Shown here piece by piece: positions 18,960-28,848 of a DNA stretch of 64,000 nt. Location of the stretch: NCBI GenBank assembly GCA_000421325.1, contig ATWQ01000005.1, positions 39,517 to 103,516 of the forward strand, given 5' to 3'. The notes beneath the pieces are model-generated. The model saw only the letters and a list, made by a program, of their open reading frames with translations, did not search any database and was not told the DNA's origin. The stretch comes from an alpha proteobacterium SCGC AAA536-K22. GTDB lineage: Bacteria; Pseudomonadota; Alphaproteobacteria; Puniceispirillales; Marisalimonadaceae. The stretch's first letter is position 1. Each line of letters opens with the position of its first letter. The position numbers were made by a program, and so were the translations under genes.

Positions 18960-19577
18960 TTAATAATTTCCTGATAACGTACCCTTAGTAGAAGGTATAT
19001 TTTCGAAATTTATTAGATCAATACTAATTGCTCTCCTCAAAGTAATTGCAAAAGCTTTAAAGCATGACTCAATAATGTGATGGGTGTTTTTACCATAAAG
19101 ATTTTCAATATGTAAAGTAAACCCAGCTGCTTGAGAAAGTGATTGAAAAAATTCCTTAAATATTTCTGTTTCAATATTTTTTATAAATATATTCGGTAAA
19201 AAAACATTCCAAATCAGCCATGGACGTCCTGAAACATCAAGACAACATCTCGTTAAACATTCGTCCATGGGTAAATAATTAAAACTATAACGCATAATAC
19301 CTTTCTTGTTTCCCAATGCTTTTTTGATTGCACTGCCTAAAGCCCAACCACAATCTTCCATAGTGTGATGAGAATCCACTTTTAAATCACCAATACATTT
19401 TAAGTCTAAATCAATTAAACTATGCTTCGATATTTGTTCAAGCATATGGTCAAAAAAAGGTAGTCCAGTCGAAATAGAATGATTACCTTTTCCATCTAAC
19501 TCAACTTTAACAGATATTTTTGTCTCGTTTGTATTTCTAGTAATTGTGGATACTCTATTTTCACTTGAATCAGTCAT
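18960..19577 (-). CDS. hisB: Imidazoleglycerol-phosphate dehydratase
   Basis: Dehydrates imidazole glycerol phosphate. 205 residues, monofunctional type (no phosphatase domain). Metal-binding His/Glu motifs: FFDHMLEQISKHS near residue 41, DSHHTMEDCGWALG near 68, and the C-terminal half copy THHIIESCFKAFA near 165. It ends with SIDLINFENIPSTKGTL, the family's conserved C-terminus. First gene of the his operon, 21 bases after the Smr gene. Confidence 0.97.
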   Translation of the reverse strand: MTDSSENRVSTITRNTNETKISVKVELDGKGNHSISTGLPFFDHMLEQISKHSLIDLDLKCIGDLKVDSHHTMEDCGWALGSAIKKALGNKKGIMRYSFNYLPMDECLTRCCLDVSGRPWLIWNVFLPNIFIKNIETEIFKEFFQSLSQAAGFTLHIENLYGKNTHHIIESCFKAFAITLRRAISIDLINFENIPSTKGTLSGNY

Positions 19578-19598
19578 ATTTTGTCCAAAAATTCTGCA

Positions 19599-20084
19599 TT
19601 AAAGAAGGTTTTTTTTCTTGCTCTTAATTTTAACTAATAGGGCACCTTCACCACCAAATTCCTTTGGAGCAGTTTCAAAATTAACTAACAAACTAATTAA
19701 ATTTTGGTCATTTAACCATAAAGGCACTTCTTTTTTTAATATACCTTTATTATTGTAACCTTTACCAGTTATGATTAGTATATTTCTGATATTTTTTTCA
19801 TAAGCATTTAAAATGTATTTTTTTAACGCTATTTTAGCATTATGCAATCTATAACCATGAAGATCTATAAAACTTTCTGGTCTCACTTTCTTATTTTTGT
19901 AGGAATTTAATTGTCCATGTGAAGAAGAGTTTTTCAGAAATGTTTTTGTTTGTTTGTTTACTTGGTTATTTTTACTATTTTGAAAATTAATGCTAAAGTT
20001 ATTAAAATTAGCTATATAACTCTCCCATGCCTTTTTATCATTTTTTGAAATAAGAGACATTAATTCAAAAGCTTTTTGTTTCAA
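19599..20084 (-). CDS. Smr-domain protein (MutS2 C-terminal-like nuclease domain)
   Basis: 161 residues. The C-terminal ~90 residues are an Smr domain: IDLHGYRLHNAKIALKKYI with the DLHG motif and ILIITGKGYNNKGILKKEVP with a GKG motif (usually GKGxHS; the His-Ser pair is replaced here). The N-terminal ~70 residues are a basic linker. Small Smr proteins have DNA/RNA nicking or translation-related roles. The start is uncertain: TTG at 20084 overlaps the Tim44 gene by 20 bases, while ATG at 20060 would give a 153-residue protein closer to family starts. Neither has a strong ribosome site. Confidence 0.85.
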   Translation of the reverse strand: MKQKAFELMSLISKNDKKAWESYIANFNNFSINFQNSKNNQVNKQTKTFLKNSSSHGQLNSYKNKKVRPESFIDLHGYRLHNAKIALKKYILNAYEKNIRNILIITGKGYNNKGILKKEVPLWLNDQNLISLLVNFETAPKEFGGEGALLVKIKSKKKNLL

Positions 20085-20694
20085 TCAAAGTCCAATTAGG
20101 ATTTTCATCTTTTATCTTCTTTTCAAAAACCCATTCATCTTTAACAAGAATTTCTTTATCTGTATCGCCATCAATAATTTTTTCATTTTTATCCATTAGT
20201 GCTGTTATTTGTAATGTTTCAAACATAACATAAATTTTTATTGCAGTTTTGGTTATTACAGATGACACGATTTCGTTTTTTTCAACAGATTTTAGATCAA
20301 TTATTAGTGTTTCATTTTCCTTGTTTCTATCGTCAATTGCACCTTTAAAACTTTTTAAAACAGATGGTTTGATAAAATCTTTTATAGTGTCTAAATTACC
20401 ACTTACAAAACTTTTAAGTACCATTTCGAAAAAGGTTTTTGATCCATTTAAAAAGTCTACATTATTAAAATTTGGATCAACTTTCAAAATTTTATTTATT
20501 TCAATATTACCTGAGTTGATTTTGCTAGACTTTAATGAGATTACATTTGAATATTGTTTTGGTTTGTTCTTTTCACTTAAATTGTTATCTTCTAAACCAG
20601 TTTTTGTACCTAATATATTTTTTAACCTAAAAATTAAAAAAATTGCTATAACCCCAAATATTAATATATCTAAATATGGAAATCCATTTTGCAT
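20065..20694 (-). CDS. Tim44-like domain protein (TimA)
   Basis: 209 residues. An N-terminal membrane segment (YLDILIFGVIAIFLIFRLKNILG) is followed by a linker and a C-terminal Tim44/MBA1-fold domain from about residue 80 (F.EMVLKSFVSGNLDTIKDFIKPSVLKSF...), ending in DEWVFEKKIKDENPNWTLIET. The alphaproteobacterial TimA family is related to mitochondrial Tim44 and is an inner-membrane protein of uncertain role. The neighbourhood with secB and dnaQ near the origin is conserved in alphaproteobacteria. Confidence 0.88.
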   Translation of the reverse strand: MQNGFPYLDILIFGVIAIFLIFRLKNILGTKTGLEDNNLSEKNKPKQYSNVISLKSSKINSGNIEINKILKVDPNFNNVDFLNGSKTFFEMVLKSFVSGNLDTIKDFIKPSVLKSFKGAIDDRNKENETLIIDLKSVEKNEIVSSVITKTAIKIYVMFETLQITALMDKNEKIIDGDTDKEILVKDEWVFEKKIKDENPNWTLIETKSF

Positions 20695-20821
20695 GTTTGT
20701 GACACCGTAGTTGTTATTAATTAAATTTAATTATTATCTTATACAAAATAAATTAAAAATTAATACTTATTATTGTTCATTTACCTTATATTAAATAAAA
20801 TTAAATAAATTAGAGTGTTTG

Positions 20822-21250
20822 ATGAAAAAAGTAAATGAAAATACGGAATCTGATATAAAATTAATCAAACATTATATCAGAGATCTATCATTTGAAAATC
20901 CTCAGTCTTTAAATGAAAATAATCCATATAATAATAATAATAATAATATTTCTGAAAATATGAGTTTTGTTCACGAACCTTTTGAAAAATACTTTTTTGG
21001 TATAACCATGAAATACTCATGCGAATGTTTATCAACAAAAATTGAAAAAAAACTTTTTGTCCTAGAATTGGATTATTTTGGTTTGTTTAAAATTATAAGT
21101 AATAAATCTTACCATCAAGCTGATTTAACAAAAGTAGGCGCAAAATTAATTTTTCCGTTTGTAAAATCAATCGTTGAAGATATCAGTAGCAAGGGTGGTA
21201 GTGTATCAATTTCTTTAAAAGATATTGATTTTAAACTAGTTAAAAGTTAA
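20822..21250 (+). CDS. secB: Protein-export chaperone SecB
   Basis: Cytosolic tetrameric chaperone that keeps preproteins unfolded and passes them to SecA. 142 residues. Family cues: the KHYIRDLSFENPQS N-terminal strand and the LFPFVKSIVEDISSKGG region (here IFPFVKSIVED), close to the pattern in proteobacterial SecB. ATG at 20822 is preferred over the overlapping TTG one codon earlier. A run of Asn codons (AAT repeats, about 20930-20946) lies after the first strand. Convergent with dnaQ, overlapping by 4 bases. Confidence 0.92.
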   Translation: MKKVNENTESDIKLIKHYIRDLSFENPQSLNENNPYNNNNNNISENMSFVHEPFEKYFFGITMKYSCECLSTKIEKKLFVLELDYFGLFKIISNKSYHQADLTKVGAKLIFPFVKSIVEDISSKGGSVSISLKDIDFKLVKS

Positions 21251-21954
21251 CTTTTTAATTTTTTCCAGATACTGTTAGGTATTTCTTTTATATTCCTTCT
21301 GTGAAGTTCATTATCGTCTATGTTCAGAAAAATGTTCTTCTGGATTCTTGTTTTATTATTTTTGTATAAACTATTAATGTCTAATGTTGAGTGTTGATAA
21401 TCTAAATTTGTTATGTTTAACTCATTAGTAAAATCTAGTTTTGTTTGCTTTCCTCCTATCAACTCTAAGTATACGTGTGAGAGTAATTTAGCATCCTTAA
21501 GTGCGCCATGAATTTCTCGGTTAGAGATGTCTATATCAAATTTTCTACATAGTGAATCTAGACCCACAGATTGGCCGACAAATATTTTTTTTGCTAATAA
21601 CATCGTATCAATGATAATATTATCTAATTCTACTTTATCACATTTCCTTAGTTCTGAGTTAATAAACCCAAGATCAAAAGGGGCATTATGTATTATAATT
21701 TTGCTATCTGAAACAAAATTCATAAATTGGTCTGCTATATCAATAAATTTAGGTTTGTCTTTCAAAAAATCTGAGTTAAGTCCGTGAATTTTAAGTGCTT
21801 GTAGATCTGAATTTTTCTCTGGATTAAGGTAATAGTGAAAATAATTTCCTGTCTGTACATGGTTCTCTAGCTCAATTATGCCAATCTCTACTATTCTATC
21901 TCCATTATTGGAGTCCAACCCTGTAGTCTCTGTATCCAAAACTATTTCTCTCAT
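21247..21954 (-). CDS. dnaQ: DNA polymerase III epsilon subunit (3'-5' proofreading exonuclease)
   Basis: Proofreading subunit of the replicative polymerase. 235 residues with the DEDDh motifs: VLDTETTGLD (Asp7, Glu9), IHNAPFDLGFINSEL, and HGALKDAKLLSHVYLEL. The segment after residue ~180 is variable and would hold the alpha-subunit binding tail. It overlaps coaE by 4 bases; the coaE-dnaQ-secB set beside the origin is standard in alphaproteobacteria. Confidence 0.96.
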   Translation of the reverse strand: MREIVLDTETTGLDSNNGDRIVEIGIIELENHVQTGNYFHYYLNPEKNSDLQALKIHGLNSDFLKDKPKFIDIADQFMNFVSDSKIIIHNAPFDLGFINSELRKCDKVELDNIIIDTMLLAKKIFVGQSVGLDSLCRKFDIDISNREIHGALKDAKLLSHVYLELIGGKQTKLDFTNELNITNLDYQHSTLDINSLYKNNKTRIQKNIFLNIDDNELHRRNIKEIPNSIWKKLKS

Positions 21955-22565
21955 AGTTTTAAAACTTTCTTTTTAAAAATTATTATTATTAGATATATAG
22001 AAATTATAAAAAAGCTTGTTAATTTTCCATAAGACGTTGAGATTAGATATGGATTTCTTTCTATCTTCATCTGAGTATTCCACTGTGCTTTTTTTATAAG
22101 ATTAAATTTTTGTAGGCTCATATTAGGCCTTGCAAGAACCCTAGTTTCTTGTTTTTTTTCACTTGTATAAACTAAAAATATATAATCACAAATTTTATCA
22201 GTTCCCGTTTCGTATAATAACGGAACGTCAAGTGCAATTATAAATGATTTAGCTTTACTTTTAATAAAGGCGTCCCTTCTTTTTTGTACCAAAGGATGTA
22301 GAATATTTTCTAAAATTTTTCTATTTTTTCTATTCGTAAAGATTTTAATGCTTAATAATTTTTTATCTATATTTTTTTCATTTACTTGAGTTGAAATAAC
22401 GTCAGGCCATAATTGACATACTTGGTTTTTAACTAAGTTGTTATTTTCTAATATATCTTTAACTTCTTTATCTGAGTCAAAAATAGGTATATTAAATCGC
22501 TTTAACATTTGAGCAATTGTTGTCTTTCCCATTCCTATGGAGCCTGTTATACCAATAACAATCAT
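21951..22565 (-). CDS. coaE: Dephospho-CoA kinase
   Basis: Last step of coenzyme A synthesis. 204 residues with the P-loop GITGSIGMGKTT (residues 5-16), PIFDSDKEVKDIL, and IALDVPLLYETG in the substrate lid region. The C-terminal ~25 residues are hydrophobic and Ile/Lys rich (SFFIISIYLIIIIFKKK), unusual for the family and possibly an artefact of AT drift. It is the gene immediately left of the putative origin. The maf and aroE genes that often precede coaE are not here. Confidence 0.93.
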   Translation of the reverse strand: MIVIGITGSIGMGKTTIAQMLKRFNIPIFDSDKEVKDILENNNLVKNQVCQLWPDVISTQVNEKNIDKKLLSIKIFTNRKNRKILENILHPLVQKRRDAFIKSKAKSFIIALDVPLLYETGTDKICDYIFLVYTSEKKQETRVLARPNMSLQKFNLIKKAQWNTQMKIERNPYLISTSYGKLTSFFIISIYLIIIIFKKKVLKL

Positions 22566-22851
22566 TAAAGATATATTTTAACTGTCAATAAATTGTTAAT
22601 AATTTTGTCTCACCTAAAAAAACTATTTAATAATTAAACAATTTATGCATTTATTCATATTTTAACAACATCTGAATAAAAATAAAAAATAAAATAAAAA
22701 ATTGTTAATAAACTTAATTTTCATTATATATAAGTCTTACAAATTTTTATATATTGTGGATAACTTTTTAATATATAAAGTTATCCACAAAAGTTTATGT
22801 CCTACTACTACAATTAAAATTTCTTAATATTTTTTAACAAAGAGGTTTAAT
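22566..22851. other. oriC: Putative chromosomal replication origin (oriC) between coaE and hemE
   Basis: A 286-base non-coding gap between divergent coaE and hemE, the established origin location in Caulobacter and a predicted one in other alphaproteobacteria. It contains two perfect DnaA boxes (22755-22763 reverse, 22781-22789 forward) forming an inverted repeat, a weak box TTATTCATA at 22651-22659, an A-rich tract (about 22674-22711) suitable for unwinding, a 13-base direct repeat AAATTGTTAATAA at 22590-22602 and 22699-22711, and a one-mismatch IHF-like site near 22583-22595. No TTAA-N7-TTAA CtrA site was found. No experiment supports origin function. Confidence 0.75.
22754..22790. promoter_or_regulatory. 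Inverted pair of perfect DnaA boxes
   Basis: TTGTGGATAACTTT at 22754-22767 and its exact reverse complement at 22777-22790, separated by nine A/T bases. Each arm contains the consensus box TTATCCACA. The 14-base identity goes beyond the 9-base box, so the whole symmetric element is conserved rather than two chance boxes. It would bind DnaA head to head, for initiation or for hemE control. Confidence 0.85.
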
Positions 22852-23877
22852 GTGAATAATACACAAAACATTTTTTTAAAAAACAATAAGTTAAATATCC
22901 CTATATGGTTTTTACGACAATCTGGTAGACATATACCCGAATATTTTAAACTAAGAAATCAAGAGAGCAATTTTATTGATTTTTGTTTAAATAAAGAACT
23001 TGTTGTTAAAAGTACTAAGTTACCCCTAAAGTATTATGATTTAGATGCCGCTATTGTTTTTTCAGACATTTTAATGATTCCTTGGGCAGTAGATAGAAAA
23101 GTAAATTTTATTAAAGGCATTGGTCCACAGTTAGAACCTATGATACCAGATGAAACACAAATTTTAAAAAATATAAACATTTTCAATAAACTAAAACCAT
23201 TAAAAGATTCCATATCAATTTTAAGAAAAGATCTACCTAAATCTAAAAGTTTAATTGGCTTTGCAGGTGCTCCTTGGACGTTAGCTTGCTACATGATTGA
23301 AGGTCAAAGTAGTAAAGATTTCGTTAATACTAGAAAAGCTCTTTGGAATTCGAATAAGTGGTTCATGGATCTATTAGACACTTTATCAATTTACGTTGCT
23401 GAAAAATTGGAAATGCAAGCTAATGCTGGTGCTGATGTTTTAATGATATTTGATTCTTGGTCTCATATGATTCCTAATAGTTTTTTCAAACAATGTGGTA
23501 TTAATCCAACAGCAAAAATTGTTGATACTTTAAGGTCGAAGAATATTTCTAAACCTATCATTGGCTTTCCATTTAAAGCGGGGTCTTCTTTAATAAACTA
23601 CTCATATGAGAGTAATGTTGATTGTCTTGCTTTAGACTGGACAGTAGATTTGAATTGGGCAAAGAAAAACATAAATTCTCTAATTACTATTCAAGGAAAT
23701 CTAGATCCAGCTTCTCTTATTCCTAATAAAAGTGTTTTTTTGGAAAAAAATGTTCTTTCTATATTAGATATAATGAAAGATAATAAATTTATATTTAATG
23801 TTGGTCATGGCCTAACCCCTGATTGCAAAATTAATAATGTCAAGAAAGTGATTGATATTGTTAAAAATTATAAATGA
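22852..23877 (+). CDS. hemE: Uroporphyrinogen decarboxylase
   Basis: Decarboxylates uroporphyrinogen III to coproporphyrinogen III in heme synthesis. 341 residues: IPIWFLRQSGRHIPEY (substrate-binding Arg motif) near residue 17, the DAAIVFSDILMIPWA segment, GFAGAPWTLACYMIEG, and GNLDPASL plus FNVGHGLTPD toward the C-terminus. The start is GTG at 22852 with AGAGG upstream; the ATG two bases earlier is out of frame. First gene right of the putative origin and followed by hemJ. Confidence 0.97.
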   Translation: MNNTQNIFLKNNKLNIPIWFLRQSGRHIPEYFKLRNQESNFIDFCLNKELVVKSTKLPLKYYDLDAAIVFSDILMIPWAVDRKVNFIKGIGPQLEPMIPDETQILKNINIFNKLKPLKDSISILRKDLPKSKSLIGFAGAPWTLACYMIEGQSSKDFVNTRKALWNSNKWFMDLLDTLSIYVAEKLEMQANAGADVLMIFDSWSHMIPNSFFKQCGINPTAKIVDTLRSKNISKPIIGFPFKAGSSLINYSYESNVDCLALDWTVDLNWAKKNINSLITIQGNLDPASLIPNKSVFLEKNVLSILDIMKDNKFIFNVGHGLTPDCKINNVKKVIDIVKNYK

Positions 23878-23888
23878 AAAAAACGTAA

Positions 23889-24320
23889 TTGTATTATGAT
23901 ATAATTAAATCTTTACACTTTGTTGCCGTTATATCTTGGATGGTAGGATTATTATACCTACCAAGATTATTTGTCTATCATAATGACAAAAAAGAAATGA
24001 CTGAAATAGACATCACTTTTCTTCTAATGGAATACCGTCTTTTAAAATATATAATGAATCCTGCTCTAATTATAACTTATTTATTAGGTATAATTTTAGT
24101 TTATGAAAATAATTATCTCCTAGCTGAAAATTATTTTTTGTTAAAATTAGTTTTGGTTTTTGCTCTATCTGTGTTTCACATATATTTATCTATTCTTTAC
24201 AAAGATTTTAAAAAAGGCTATAGATGTAAAAAAACCAAATTTTACAGAATAATCAATGAAATACCAACTATATTAATGATAGTTATAATTTTACTAGTTG
24301 TAGTTAAACCAGACTTCTAG
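23889..24320 (+). CDS. hemJ: Protoporphyrinogen oxidase HemJ (membrane type)
   Basis: 143-residue membrane protein with four hydrophobic segments. The HemJ signature HFVAVISWMVGLLYLPRLFVYH is visible near the N-terminus (shown here by its LHFVAVISWM and YLPRLFVYH parts), including the conserved His, and a Leu-Lys before the third helix. HemJ oxidises protoporphyrinogen IX to protoporphyrin IX in many alphaproteobacteria lacking HemG/HemY. Start TTG at 23889; no in-frame ATG is nearby and the ribosome site is poor. Twelve bases after hemE, so likely one operon for heme synthesis. Confidence 0.88.
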   Translation: MYYDIIKSLHFVAVISWMVGLLYLPRLFVYHNDKKEMTEIDITFLLMEYRLLKYIMNPALIITYLLGIILVYENNYLLAENYFLLKLVLVFALSVFHIYLSILYKDFKKGYRCKKTKFYRIINEIPTILMIVIILLVVVKPDF

Positions 24321-24353
24321 ATTACTTAGAAACCCTCCCTATAAGAGAATCAA

Positions 24354-25613
24354 ATGCACTTAAAAGATTTAAAAGCAAAAAACCCTTCTGATTTGTTAAT
24401 CTATGCAGAAAGTTTAGACATTGAAAATGCGAGCACTCTAAGAAAACAAGATATGATGTTCGCTTGTCTAAAAAAGTTAGCTGACAATGATATAGGAATA
24501 TACGGTGATGGAGTATTAGAAGTATTGTCTGATGGCTTTGGTTTCTTAAGATCTCCAGAATCTAATTATTTAGCTGGACCTGATGATATATATATTTCAC
24601 CAAGTCAAGTCAGGAAGTTTGGGTTAAGAACGGGAGACACTGTTGAAGGCCAAATAAGAGCACCAAAAGATGGAGAAAGATACTTTGCTTTATTGAAAGT
24701 TGAGACTATAAACTTCGAAGCACCAGATGCAATTAGACATCGTATCAATTTTGATAATTTAACTCCACTATATCCTCAACAAAAGATAAATTTTGAGACC
24801 GAATTTGACCCCAATAATAAGGATATAACCACAAGAGTGGTAGAAATGGTTGCTCCTATGGGGAAAGGGCAGCGCGGACTTATTGTAGCACCTCCTAGAA
24901 CAGGAAAAACAATGATGCTTCAATCAGTTGCTCAAGCAATATCTAAAAATCACCCAGAAATCTATCTTATTGTTTTATTAATTGATGAAAGACCAGAAGA
25001 AGTGACTGATATGCAGAGATCTGTTAAGGGTGAAGTTATCAGCTCAACGTTTGATGAGCCAGCTTCAAGACACGTGCAAGTTACAGATATGGTAATTGAA
25101 AAAGCTAAAAGATTAGTTGAACATAAAAGGGATGTGGTGATTCTATTAGATTCAATTACAAGACTAGCCAGAGCTTATAACACGGTTATACCGTCAAGTG
25201 GAAAGGTATTAACAGGAGGTGTAGATGCGAACGCTCTTCAAAGACCTAAAAGGTTTTTTGGAGCTGCGAGGAACATTGAAGATGGCGGCTCTCTTACAAT
25301 TATAGCTACAGCATTAGTCGAAACTGGCTCTAGAATGGACGAAGTTATATTTGAAGAATTCAAAGGCACTGGAAATAGTGAAGTTATCCTTGATAGAAAA
25401 CTTTCAGATAAACGTACTTTTCCTGCAATTGATGTAACAAAATCTGGGACAAGAAAAGAGGAACTGTTAGTTGAAAAAGATATTTTATCAAGAATGTGGG
25501 TTTTAAGAAGAATTTTGATGCAGATGGGACCTGTTGAAGCAATGGATTTTTTGTCGGACAAATTAAAACAAAGTAAATCCAACGAGGACTTTTTTAGAGC
25601 AATGAATAAATAA
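24354..25613 (+). CDS. rho: Transcription termination factor Rho
   Basis: Hexameric RNA helicase that ends transcription. 419 residues: N-terminal [15 protein letters not shown], the RNA-binding cold-shock fold with [18 protein letters not shown], Walker A in [12 protein letters not shown], Walker [17 protein letters not shown], and the RNA-loop [26 protein letters not shown]. Given how little room convergent genes leave for hairpin terminators here, Rho may carry an unusually large share of termination (inference). A parS site follows its stop codon. Confidence 0.98.
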   Translation: MHLKDLKAKNPSDLLIYAESLDIENASTLRKQDMMFACLKKLADNDIGIYGDGVLEVLSDGFGFLRSPESNYLAGPDDIYISPSQVRKFGLRTGDTVEGQIRAPKDGERYFALLKVETINFEAPDAIRHRINFDNLTPLYPQQKINFETEFDPNNKDITTRVVEMVAPMGKGQRGLIVAPPRTGKTMMLQSVAQAISKNHPEIYLIVLLIDERPEEVTDMQRSVKGEVISSTFDEPASRHVQVTDMVIEKAKRLVEHKRDVVILLDSITRLARAYNTVIPSSGKVLTGGVDANALQRPKRFFGAARNIEDGGSLTIIATALVETGSRMDEVIFEEFKGTGNSEVILDRKLSDKRTFPAIDVTKSGTRKEELLVEKDILSRMWVLRRILMQMGPVEAMDFLSDKLKQSKSNEDFFRAMNK

Positions 25614-25620
25614 GATGAAA

Positions 25621-25636
25621 TGTTTCACGTGAAACA
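25621..25636. promoter_or_regulatory. parS: parS centromere site (perfect consensus)
   Basis: TGTTTCACGTGAAACA, an exact copy of the 16-base palindromic parS consensus bound by chromosomal ParB. It sits in the 47-base gap between the rho stop and the mnmE start, about 2.8 kb from the DnaA-box pair and 4.6 kb before parB. Confidence 0.95.
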
Positions 25637-25660
25637 AATAAAGAATAAAGTTTAAATAAA

Positions 25661-26959
25661 TTGGATACTATATATTCTTCCACTAGTAACTCTCAAAAAA
25701 GTGCAATTAAAATAATAAGAATTTCTGGCGAAAATTGCCAAGAAATACCAGAAATATTTTCATTTAAAACGACAAGACCACGAGTGGCTACCTTAAGAAA
25801 GATCTACGACTCAAATAAAAATATAATCGATAATGCCATAGTGATTTTTTTTCCCGGACCATCATCCGTTACAGGAGAGGACATATTTGAGATACACATA
25901 CATGGAAGTCTTATCATCGAGAAAAAGATATATGACTGTTTGGAAAAAAGAAAAAAATTTCGAATTGCAGAAAGAGGTGAATTTACAAAAAGAGCCTTTT
26001 TAAATGGCATAATTGATTTAACACAAGCAGAAGGAATCAACGATTTAATAAATGCGGAAACTGAAAATCAATTTAAATTATCTATTTCACAGTATGAAGG
26101 CGCCTTATATGATAAATTGAATTCTTGGAGAAACGATGTAATAATTCTACTTTCTAAACTTGAAGCATTGATAGACTTTTCAGATGAAGAACTTCCCCTA
26201 GAAACCGAAGATATGTTCAAGAAAAAATTATTATTATTACTTAACGAAATGAAAAACTCTATTAAATCTAGCAATTACGGTGAAAGAATAAGAAGTGGCT
26301 TTGTTGTAACTATTATAGGAAAACCAAACGTTGGTAAGAGTTCTTTAATTAATTACTTATCAAATAAAAAAGTGGCTATAGTTACAGATGAAGCAGGAAC
26401 AACAAGAGACATTTTAGAGGTGTTACTAGATTTTGATGGTTTTCCTGTTATATTGAATGACACGGCAGGGCTTAGAAAAACCAATTCAAATGTTGAAAAA
26501 ATTGGAGTAAGCAGAGCATTAAAAAAAGCAGAATTATCAGACTTAGTCTTAGTATTATCTGATGAAGGTGATTATTCTTTCCCAAAATTAAATTCATCTG
26601 TAAAAAAAATATTAATTCATACAAAATCAGATTTGAGGAAAAAATCACATGAAAATGCTCATGAAATTTCTGTAAAGAAACATGATGGAATAAAAGAACT
26701 AATCAAAATCATTGTAAATCACTTGCAGACATTAGCTCCAAAAGAAAATATACTACTAAATAGAAAAAGACACGTTCAAGGTGTTAAAAAAGCTATCTGT
26801 GCACTTAAGCGTATTTCATGCATAGATTTGGACCTTAATCCAGAGTTGGCTGCTGAAGATCTAAGAATTGCTGCTTTAGAAATTGGAAATATAACAAATA
26901 TTATTGACGTTGAAGAGATTTTAGATGATATATTTAATAATTTCTGTATAGGAAAATAA
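25661..26959 (+). CDS. mnmE: tRNA uridine-5-carboxymethylaminomethyl modification GTPase MnmE
   Basis: With MnmG modifies U34 of several tRNAs. 432 residues: N-terminal folate-binding domain with TIYSSTS and KIIRISG and EIHIHGS, a helical domain, and an inserted G domain with [12 protein letters not shown] (P-loop), a GTTRD switch, NDTAGLR, and a TKSD specificity motif. The protein ends with the signature CIGK holding the catalytic Cys. Start TTG at 25661, since no in-frame ATG fits the domain start. First of mnmE-mnmG-rsmG-parA-parB. Confidence 0.97.
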   Translation: MDTIYSSTSNSQKSAIKIIRISGENCQEIPEIFSFKTTRPRVATLRKIYDSNKNIIDNAIVIFFPGPSSVTGEDIFEIHIHGSLIIEKKIYDCLEKRKKFRIAERGEFTKRAFLNGIIDLTQAEGINDLINAETENQFKLSISQYEGALYDKLNSWRNDVIILLSKLEALIDFSDEELPLETEDMFKKKLLLLLNEMKNSIKSSNYGERIRSGFVVTIIGKPNVGKSSLINYLSNKKVAIVTDEAGTTRDILEVLLDFDGFPVILNDTAGLRKTNSNVEKIGVSRALKKAELSDLVLVLSDEGDYSFPKLNSSVKKILIHTKSDLRKKSHENAHEISVKKHDGIKELIKIIVNHLQTLAPKENILLNRKRHVQGVKKAICALKRISCIDLDLNPELAAEDLRIAALEIGNITNIIDVEEILDDIFNNFCIGK

Positions 26960-26973
26960 AAATTAGGCAGGAA

Positions 26974-28848
26974 ATGAAAAATTTTGATGTTATTGTTATA
27001 GGTGGAGGGCATGCAGGTGTTGAAGCAGCAGCTTCCTCATCTCGTATGGGTGCAAATACAGCGCTTATTACTATGAATATAGAGACAATTGGTGAAATGT
27101 CCTGTAATCCTGCAATAGGAGGATTGGGGAAAGGTCATCTAGTAAGAGAAATAGACGCTCTTGATGGGATTATGGCAAAAGCTATAGACCTGTCAGGAAT
27201 TCAGTTTAGGATGTTAAATAAATCACGAGGTCCTGCTGTTCATGGCCCTAGATCTCAAGCGGACAGAAAACTTTATAAAAATTCTATTAAAATGCTTTTG
27301 AAATCTCAGATCAATTTATCAATTATCGATGGTACCATTAAAGATATAATAGTTCAAAACAGTCAAATTAAGGGCGTTATATTAGAGGATGATACTGTAT
27401 TTAAATCTAAGTCTGTAGTTTTAACAACAGGCACGTTTTTAGATGGAATAATTCATATAGGTGATCAAAGAATAGCTGCGGGCAGAATTGGTGATAAATC
27501 GTCAGATATTTTATCCAAAAGAATTAGACAGTTAAATTTACCTATTGGGAGGTTAAAAACTGGAACTCCTCCTCGTATAAAAAAAGATAGCATTAATTGG
27601 GAAAGAGTTGAAATGCAATCAGCAGATTCTAATCCAATACCATTCTCTTATATGAACAGTAAAGTCAATGTTCAACAAATTGACTGTGGTATAACAAGAA
27701 CTAATGAAGTTACTCATAATATAATATTAAATAATATTAATTTATCACCGGTTTTTTCTGGTTCCATTCAGGGCTCAGGGCCAAGATATTGCCCAAGTAT
27801 TGAAGATAAAGTACATAGATTTAATGATAAAGATTCTCATCAAATTTTTTTAGAGCCAGAAGGTTTGGACAGTCCACTTGTTTATCCAAATGGTATTTCA
27901 ACTAGTTTACCAGAAGAAGTTCAGGGTGCCTTTTTAAAAACAATAAAAGGATTAGAGAAGGCAATTATCGAACAGTATGGTTATGCAATTGAGTATGATT
28001 ACATGGATCCAAGGGCTTTAAAAAATACCCTTGAAGTAAAGACAATAAAAGGATTGTTCTTTGCGGGTCAAATAAATGGAACTACTGGTTATGAAGAAGC
28101 GGCAGCACAAGGTTTAATAGCAGGTATAAATGCTACGATTAACTTAAATAAAAACCCTGAGTGGTTTTTTCTTGATAGGTCCGAGGCTTATATTGGTGTA
28201 ATGATTGATGATTTAATTACAAGAGGTGCACCAGAACCATATAGAATGTTTACTTCCAGAGCCGAATATAGATTGCTGTTGCGCTCAGATAACGCTGATC
28301 AACGTCTAACAGATAAAGGAATAAAATTTGGCGTTGTGACGGCTGAAAGAGAAAAATTTTGGCTTAAGAAGAAAGAAAATTTGAATAATGCAAATCAAAT
28401 AATGGACGGTTTAATTTCAAAACCTAGTGAATTAAAAAAACATAATCTTCCTTCCACTAGGACTGGAAAATCAAGAACACCTAAAGAAATATTATCCTCA
28501 GGAAGTTTTTTCATAAAGGATTTGTTTAGTATTTGGCCAGATTTAAAAAAAATACCAGTTGAATTACATACCCAATTAGAAACAGATTGTAGATATAATG
28601 TATATTTGAAAAGGCAATTAGAAGATATTAGAACATACCAAAAAGAAACTAAAATAAAAATACCGACTAATTTTGATTTTAATCAAATTAAAGGCTTGTC
28701 CAATGAGACCAAAGATATTTTAAACAATGTTCGACCAACAACTATTTCTCAAGTAACGAAATTACCAGGTTTCACACCTACAGCAACATTGTTGCTTCTA
28801 AGGCATTTAAAAAAAGCTAATAAATTAAAAGCTGTTAATGAAAATTAA
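26974..28848 (+). CDS. mnmG: tRNA uridine-5-carboxymethylaminomethyl modification enzyme MnmG
   Basis: FAD-dependent partner of MnmE. 624 residues: dinucleotide-binding [14 protein letters not shown], then [63 protein letters not shown] and [16 protein letters not shown], and the C-terminal helical domain [16 protein letters not shown]. Length matches the family. It overlaps rsmG by 11 bases. Confidence 0.98.
   Translation: MKNFDVIVIGGGHAGVEAAASSSRMGANTALITMNIETIGEMSCNPAIGGLGKGHLVREIDALDGIMAKAIDLSGIQFRMLNKSRGPAVHGPRSQADRKLYKNSIKMLLKSQINLSIIDGTIKDIIVQNSQIKGVILEDDTVFKSKSVVLTTGTFLDGIIHIGDQRIAAGRIGDKSSDILSKRIRQLNLPIGRLKTGTPPRIKKDSINWERVEMQSADSNPIPFSYMNSKVNVQQIDCGITRTNEVTHNIILNNINLSPVFSGSIQGSGPRYCPSIEDKVHRFNDKDSHQIFLEPEGLDSPLVYPNGISTSLPEEVQGAFLKTIKGLEKAIIEQYGYAIEYDYMDPRALKNTLEVKTIKGLFFAGQINGTTGYEEAAAQGLIAGINATINLNKNPEWFFLDRSEAYIGVMIDDLITRGAPEPYRMFTSRAEYRLLLRSDNADQRLTDKGIKFGVVTAEREKFWLKKKENLNNANQIMDGLISKPSELKKHNLPSTRTGKSRTPKEILSSGSFFIKDLFSIWPDLKKIPVELHTQLETDCRYNVYLKRQLEDIRTYQKETKIKIPTNFDFNQIKGLSNETKDILNNVRPTTISQVTKLPGFTPTATLLLLRHLKKANKLKAVNEN

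Noticed and set aside
22674..22711. A-rich tract read as a tandem repeat or CRISPR leader
   Set aside because: Simple AT-rich sequence; no regularly spaced repeats anywhere in the window.
22699..22850. CtrA-like TTAA pairs in the origin
   Set aside because: TTAA pairs occur with 5- and 6-base spacers, not the required 7; frequent by chance in such AT-rich DNA.
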